A stretch of DNA of 64,000 nt from Flammula alnicola (lineage: Eukaryota > Basidiomycota > Agaricomycetes > Agaricales > Strophariaceae), in NCBI GenBank assembly GCA_015499995.1, contig JADNRV010000001.1, forward strand, positions 992,001-1,056,000, read 5' to 3'. Positions within the stretch are counted from its first letter, which is position 1. Every line of letters begins with the position of its first letter. The notes beneath the pieces were generated by a model. That model ran no database searches. It saw only the letters and a list, made by a program, of their open reading frames with translations, and had not been told where the DNA came from. A program made the position numbers and the translations under genes. Below are positions 57,939 to 64,000 of the stretch, piece after piece.

Positions 57939-60614
57939 TCAAGACGAAGCTTCCGGAGCAGCTTGCGATTTACGAGTTTGTTGTCTTGTTCGCCTTAGTG
58001 GTGCATTATCGCTCCTTGCGGATGAATCAAGTGGTAAAGTTTCCTTTGCTTGAGGGCTTTCTTTGGCTTCTGGTGGAGGCACCACTTTACGAGGTCGTCC
58101 TCGTTTTCTGGGCTGGGGCTGTTCTTGCGAATTTCTTTGCAGTTCAAGTTCGAGATTGGCATCAAGCGTGCTGACGTTGAAGGATGCAGACGCTTGAGCC
58201 GCCGCTGATTGTAGAGGCGCAATAGAATCTGAATTTGAAGTTTCTGAAAAGTGGATAGTCGTGGGCTCCAGCGCAGTTTTGGAAGCAACTTTTGGTGCCT
58301 TAGTTCCCTTTCGTGTCTCCGATTCCGAGGGATCGGCTGCCTTTCGCTTCCTCCCTCTTGTTGGCACAGTACCTGACGTCGTGTCAGGAGCAGATATCGG
58401 CGGAATTACACCATCTGCAGCAGTGCTACTTGATTTAATATGGGATTGCGGTGCTGTAGTTTCTGGAGCGGCTTCAACCGTCTTCCCTCCTTTTGGAATT
58501 CTTGGTCGAGGCTTTGGTCGAGGCTTTGAAGCAGGTTCATTGACTGCCCCCAGGTAAGTTGAGCCAGACCGAGTGTTTTCTACCTCGGTAGCAGCGGTCT
58601 TTCTTCGTCTCTTGGCAGGAGGCGCTTGGGGTTCAACAACATCCATTCCGCTTGCTGTGGGTCTGTCTTCATCAATCTGGGGTTGCGCAGTTTGTGGTAC
58701 ATGGGAACCACCTGCTCCAGATTCCTTCTGTTTGCCTTTGCCTTTTGCTCTTGATTTTGGGCGAGGTTTAGGGATGGCCGCGGGATCAACAGTGTCAACT
58801 TCTGGGTGAGAAGAAAATTCATGCATATTAGTTAATGGAGACGCAGTCGGCCTCCCTTGTTCGGGCACTGGTGTCGGAATCAGTTGGGAAGGTCCAGACA
58901 TGAGAAACGTGGAAGCAGTTGAAGACGATGCATTCCCTTGGACCACGGTAGCGCCACTTTTTTGCATCCTTTTCAGCTTATCGTAACGCATGCGACACTG
59001 GCGAGTAATCAGCACATCATTGAAAAAGGAAGAAAAGAAATTTTCGCTGCTTACGTTCTGACCAGTCTTGTTGCTTCCGAGCTTGAAGCTGATAGCTTTC
59101 CACTGGTTTCCAACATCCTTCACCGTATCCAACAAAATCTTGTCTTCTTCTTCCGTCCAAATTATCTTTGCAGATGAGAGTTTCAGATGCTCAGTCCATC
59201 TTTCTCTACACTGATCGTTGGTTCGGCCAGGAATGGCCGTAGCCACATGTACCCATGAGCTTCCATAACCTGCGACGGCTTTACGGAGGCGTTCGTCCTC
59301 GTCCTCTGTCCAAGCACCTTTTCGTAGCGCCGGATTAAGGGTCTTCTGCCACCGATTTTGACATTGACCAGCCGATACGTGTTCAGACACTTTTCTTGCA
59401 ACTAAAAATATTCCATTTCAAAAAAATATAAACACGATAGAAGAATGATTTGGTACCGAGCTGCCAGTTATCAATACCACAAGATTCCACCGCCTGAATG
59501 AGTTTTTGATCGGACTCTGGTGACCAACTATGGCGGTGTCGAGGAATTCCATGCCTCATGCAATCGATGGGTATCCTATTTGTCTGTAAAACTCAGTTCA
59601 TGGGTTATTGGTACCGAAAGGCAGACATACCCCGAGCTTCTGGGCAATCGTCACCCAATCTATTGTCTTCTTTTCTCTAGTATATTCGGAGACCAGTGAG
59701 TTTAGCCTGTCTATTTCATCTGCTGACCACTCTGCGTGATTGACGGTTGGATGTTTGTCGGCTATCCAGGTAATTTGACAATCGGTTGCAGTCCTTTTCA
59801 CCGAGGATGCATCGGAAACCTTTCTTGACCGTGGCTTCATATTGTTTTATCGGAGCTTTACGGAAATATGCATACCTTTTCCGCTATCCTTGCCCAGTCC
59901 AATCCTTCCACATTGTTCTCCAAGTCAATACGCCTATTTATACCAACGTTAGGACCTCTGGAATGCAACACTAAGCGGCACGATTGTGGAGTATAATGAA
60001 GATCACCCACTGAGGACATGACTGGTTGTAAGCTTGTAAACGTTCGTTCTCCTGTCGAACAGCATCAGCCAATATTTCTAGATCTTTCGGCTTCACTGCA
60101 TCGAGGAAGGTCAACAGGGAAAGTTATAAACACCGAAATCCAGACACATACACGGATGGGGGTTGATATTGGTTAGGTAACTCGTCCTTTTCGCAGCTTC
60201 TTCATAGAATGGAGATGCCTAGAATAAATGGCGTAAGTATCAATTGGTAACTCACTTCCAGGAAAAACTTACCGGATTCAAGAATTCGCTTGGTGGGAAC
60301 AACCCTGTAGCTTTCTTTGCGCCAGGGATTGAGATATCTGACTCGGGTTCATCCTGACTTTCCTCCACTGTCGCAGCAGTCTGAGCAAATAGGTAAGTAA
60401 AAGTGCATTTTACTGATGATGTGAAGCTACGAACCAAAAGCTGATCTGCCTCCTTCAATTCAGCTTCCAAGCGTTCGGCGCGCTGGGTTAGGATCTGCTG
60501 AAGCCTTTTATTTGCTTCCAACGCGTCTTTAGCCATTGATTTGGTCGTCTTTATCTCAGAAGTTGTGATTGAGGCTCGTGGAGAAAGTACTGTGGATTCG
60601 GCAATGCAGCTCAT
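57939..60614 (-). CDS. Multi-repeat Myb/SANT protein, SNAPC4-like
   Basis: Start MSCIAESTVLSPRASITTSE; a coiled coil follows (LEANKRLQQILTQRAERLEA, ELKEADQLL). Next are the segment GLFPPSEFLNPASPFYEEAA with KRTSYL, a feature of SNAPC4 relatives, and a series of Myb repeats: DWARIAEK...TDCQITWI, AEWSADEIDRLNSLVSEYTR, HSWSPESDQKLIQAVESCG with QNRWQ, KGAWTEDEDERLRKAVAGYG with CRERW, and IIWTEEEDKILLDTVKDVGN with QCRMRY. The C-terminus is long, Pro/Ala/Ser/Thr-rich and has an AT-hook-like KRGRPRKVV. SNAPC4 (SNAP190) binds the snRNA promoter element. The Myb assignment is firm; the SNAPC4 link is less so. Confidence 0.8.
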
Positions 60615-60799
60615 GGTTCCAGCTTGACCGTTGCACATTAATGCTGCTGCATCGAGTCGTCGAGTTAGCTCAAAACGGAAAGCGAATCAGCCAAATTTAT
60701 CACACGTGACGCACGTCGAAAACACACAGTGGAAATTCAATACCTTGTGCACTGTGCAGCCGCATCGACTCGTCTCCTCACAGTCTGATCCTTTTAACT
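60615..60799. promoter_or_regulatory. Divergent upstream region, Myb gene / TMEM208
   Basis: 185 bp between divergent start codons. Nothing more specific was recognised. Confidence 0.4.
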
Positions 60800-61526
60800 A
60801 TGGCAAATGCCACTGGAAAACGTATAGGTGAGCCTTAAATGTACCTGTTGTTAATTTGGTAATAAATGCTGAATGAAAAACTAGCAAATCAAAACGAAAG
60901 CGCTGTCAAAACACTGAGGCTCGGCATGATATTACCAACCATCCTTTCCCTTGTGCTTCGTTTCCTATTTAGAAGGAGTTCTCTGCCTCCCTCTAAAGGA
61001 CCTTTGGCTATATACATTGTCACTTTCTTTCCGGCCTTCATCCTGTCGAACCATTTGGTCAAGATAGGCACTCCCAGGCGCGATCCCACCACTGGTACTT
61101 TGATTTCTTATGGAGAGGACCTTAGCCAGCCTGGAGTGACGGAATGGTGTTTCGACATATTGTATATCACATGTGCGCCAATAATCTCTGCTTGCTCTGT
61201 TACTAGCATTTTTGACGCGTCTTCAGGGGCTTGTCAAATCGGAAGTGGGGCATTGGGTGAATGGTTCTGGTGGTTATACATGGTCGTAAGTCTTCATCGC
61301 AGTCTTTTTCTTTCTCCCTCTCATTTTTACTCTCAAGATTCCATTATACGCCGTATTCAAGCTTTGGACATCTGTAATATCACCCATGTTTCTGGGTGGA
61401 GGGTCATCATCGCTTTCAGAGTCTACCCCAGATAAAGAGCCTTCAGCAAGTAAACGACAGGAAAAACTTCGTAAACGACAAGAAAAGGGCGACCCACCAG
61501 TACGGGTACAAAATGGGAGGAAATAG
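60800..61526 (+). CDS. SND2: TMEM208/SND2-like ER membrane protein
   Basis: Four exons from ATG 60800 (MANATGKRI). After splicing the protein reads ANQNESAVKTLRLGMILPTI, LSLVLRFLFRRSSLPPSKGP, LAIYIVTFFPAFILSNHLVK, then GVTEWCFDILYITW, ACQIGSGALGEWFWWLYMV and IPLYAVFKLWTSVISPMFLG, followed by a basic tail ending RVQNGRK. Three or four hydrophobic segments plus WFWWLYMVIPLYAxYKLW are the TMEM208 (SND2) pattern. In yeast Snd2 belongs to the SRP-independent targeting route that brings proteins with downstream signals to the ER. Exon joins were supported by the matching codon phases. Confidence 0.9.
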
Positions 61527-63603
61527 CACAACTCGCAGTTCGTGTTTCCACAAAATAGACTGCTGGATTTTTACTACTTGTACAACATGATATAATTGTT
61601 ACACAGCTACAGGAAGAATGGACAAAGACACACGTTTGTTGCCAATCTCAACTCCAAGACCTGTTGTATTACGGGGAGGGTGTATATCCTGCAACTTGTT
61701 GCGATTAGTACTACTAAATTGTCCTCGAGGCAGATTCTCCATGTTCAGGTCGAACAGAGTTGAAAAATTCCTGTATAACATTCTAGGACTTTGCATGGCG
61801 ATTACCCGTTAACTTGGCTGCATGTAGCTTTTCGGGGGGAATTCGACATCTTTAATGGCTACCATTGTACTCTGTGAACGGCATCTGACAAGTGTCGTTT
61901 CAGAAATGCACCGAACGTCTTTGCTATATCCGCGGTGCTCATCGCGTGGTAGGGGACTTCAAATGGCGTTCTCAGAGACACCGGTACGTCTCGTGAATCC
62001 TGTAAGCACGCGCTTGAAATTCTGACCTCCACCATCTTGTCAAGAAGTTAATGATGAATTACCCATTATCCCTTCCGCGCAGGCTCACTGCTTTCCATGA
62101 AGCTTTTGGTCTGGCCGCTTGTATCATATACGAATACAGAAATTTCAGACTCTAATAATCCTTTCAGAAGAGGAATCAATTTAATCCGAACTATGGCCTT
62201 CATATTGTATGCATGTCATGTACTTAGTTTAATTTATTTGGGTTTGTAGATAAACACATACTAAGGATAAGTGGGCCCACTCGGTGGCCAAATTCTCTTC
62301 GGCGTTTAATTGAACAAGGACAGGTTGTTCAAGATCACTATTTTAATCATGACTCGGGAGCCAGATTTTAATTCATAACTGCCGCATCAGCTACCCTCAG
62401 GATGCATGTCATTAATTGTAATACTTTAAGTACAGCAACTTGGAGCTCACAGCAGCTGCGTTTGCCCTTCCGGATGCTTACTGAAGTTCAATTATAGTGT
62501 CGCGATCTATCGAAACCCACGTGGAAAGACTCATTCATAAAGTAAAATGTCTGGCTAATTTGGTGCAAGAGGATGCTTGAGAAGGATGTGTAGTAGTGAA
62601 AGAGATATGTCAGCCTGCGGAATTTTTGCGGAATTTTGCAATGGCCGGATCACAATGCGATAACTGTGAACCTCGAGTGGGGGCAAGTCATTTCATCCAA
62701 AGCATCCGATCTCGGAAATCTCGCGTTATGCCGCGGGACCATTATAGACACTATAATGTGCAGCACTATGATAAGCTCAGAGATTGAGCGCGCGAGCATC
62801 TATAAATATTACTATAAATTATACTACTACACTATAAAGAGCTCGCGAGAGTAACGCTATCACGTGGCGTGCCCTCACACTCCTGTGACTTTCTTGCCAA
62901 ACGCGCCAAGGAGAAAGCTGCTCATCTGCTTTTCTTTCCCTTTTTCATTCTTCTACTGTGCATATTCTCTCGCGTGCAGCTCTTCTCAAATCTTTCCTCG
63001 CTGTGGCAACGATATTTATACTGCAGATACTCAATGCGAGCACCTGCAACATCTGAATACAGAACCAAATTCACTAGGTTGCTGTGTATTCACAAGCTCG
63101 CATCGCCAGGCTCTCGCTCTCTTTGATGCTTTCTCAAGTGAAACATAGCATGCTCTCTGGTGCTTGCTTTGGTAATTCTGCGCTCTCAGAAGTAAATATA
63201 TGCGCTGGATACATACACCCTTCAATGTCGTCTCATGTGCATACATCTGGCAGTCTTCTGGGACGGAAATGGATGCGCCTATCTCTAGTCTCTTGGTTCT
63301 AGAACACCCTCTGGTCCCAACGGAGGTACGGATGGATCCTCTATCTTCGAGCCATGGCCCCCAGGTATGCTCTCATTGCGCTTCTTGTCAGTTTAGCATG
63401 GTTCAAGGAGATTTCCATCTAGATCACGGAAACCGGCCTTGAAACCCCAGAACGTAAATTTATGGTTGCACAAGCTTCTATCGGAGTATTAGCATGCTAA
63501 CACACGGATCTTTCCTCGTCAGAGCAAGATAACGGAGATCGAGTTATTCAGCCACGGCTTGATGCGCTGAACCCGCCATGTCAGTGGACTGTTCATAGCT
63601 CCA
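61527..63603. other. Gene-poor region (2.1 kb)
   Basis: No coding sequence supported. A plus-strand frame 61618-61812 (64 codons) has no family pattern. A short tandem duplication of GCGGAATTTT near 62618-62636 and a run of TATAAA/TACTAC-rich sequence near 62799-62840 are visible. It is otherwise featureless. Confidence 0.45.
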
Positions 63604-64000
63604 ATGCCGTTTCAAATAACAAATAGTTCTTCCTTCGAAATTCCGACTCGTCTGCAGCTGGGATATCCCTTGCTCTTGTCACGAGTCAGGTACGATCCAA
63701 ACATTCCTTCAATGTCGTAAAGTGATCCACACGCAACCATCGGCTTCAATGAACAGCGCGACTCGGAAATCTCTCAAGCGGACATTATTCCTGGTCTTAG
63801 CCGCGTCGAAAACGAAAAGGACGACTCTGGTTGCGCACTAAATGGCGCTGAACAACAAAGCACGCCACTGATCAAGGACTATCTCTTAGAATTGCTTGAT
63901 GACAATCGTCCTCCAACAATTGCATCTCATTCCCCGGATTCTTTGCAAACCTCTCATCCGGACCTATTATATACTCCTCCTTTCCGGACCTCTCAGAACA
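63604..64000 (+). CDS. 5' part of an unrecognised gene, open at the right edge
   Basis: A plausible start is ATG 63604 (MPFQITNSSSFEIPTRLQLG, then YPLLLSRV). From 63723 to the window edge there is a continuous 92-codon frame, DPHATIGFNEQRDSEISQAD to SHPDLLYTPPFRTSQN, with an acidic, Ser/Thr/Pro-rich composition typical of exons. The two parts would be joined by an intron of 33 nt (63690-63722) or 45 nt with a weaker donor; both are at the short end for these fungi. No family recognised. Confidence 0.45.

Overview
This window looks like a nuclear contig from a mushroom-forming basidiomycete (Agaricomycetes). The evidence is dense housekeeping genes with many short GT-AG introns (mostly 45-70 nt), two seven-helix membrane proteins of types expanded in Agaricomycetes (one with a DUF6533-like start), a Zn2Cys6 activator with a fungal-specific middle domain, and eukaryotic proteins such as ERB1, SmF, NC2-beta, RPC34, DPH1, NPC1 and TAF8. 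No bacterial, viral or plasmid genes were seen. The species cannot be named from sequence alone.

Layout. 1-948: 3' end of ERB1/BOP1. 2043-3973: seven-helix membrane protein built from tiny exons. 4174-11125: DUF2423 protein, SmF, NC2-beta (DR1), Mak32-like kinase, phosphopantetheinyl transferase and Pol III subunit RPC34. 12388-20495: F-box protein, mitochondrial aspartyl-tRNA synthetase, IVY1-like BAR protein and mitoribosomal bL19m. 20879-21751: nuclear poly(A)-binding protein. 21907-22545: a non-autonomous DNA transposon (MITE). 23379-32894: Zn2Cys6 activator, peroxisome-type acyl-CoA dehydrogenase, an unrecognised probably mitochondrial protein, a SIRT5-like sirtuin and an Apd1/Aim32-type ferredoxin-like protein. 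33974-37672: Sch9-like AGC kinase and a Tim17-superfamily protein. 37673-42831: gene-poor, with a tRNA-derived SINE-like head and a second, larger MITE. 42832-47694: DUF6533 membrane protein and DPH1. 48031-52539: NPC1 sterol transporter. 52754-61526: RNPS1-like SR protein, QCR9, uS11m, riboflavin kinase, TAF8, SNAPC4-like Myb protein and TMEM208/SND2. 61527-64000: gene-poor until the 5' end of an unrecognised gene that leaves the window.

How the genes relate. There is no biosynthetic cluster. The recurring theme is basic cell machinery: RNA (ERB1, SmF, Pab2, RNPS1), transcription (DR1, RPC34, TAF8, SNAPC4-like), mitochondria (AspRS, bL19m, uS11m, QCR9, Tim17-like), and growth or lipid control (Sch9, IVY1-like, NPC1). 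Eight gene pairs are head to head, six of them with only about 145-185 bp between predicted start codons, so shared promoters are likely. The most distinctive non-genic structures are the two TA-flanked MITEs with different terminal repeats.
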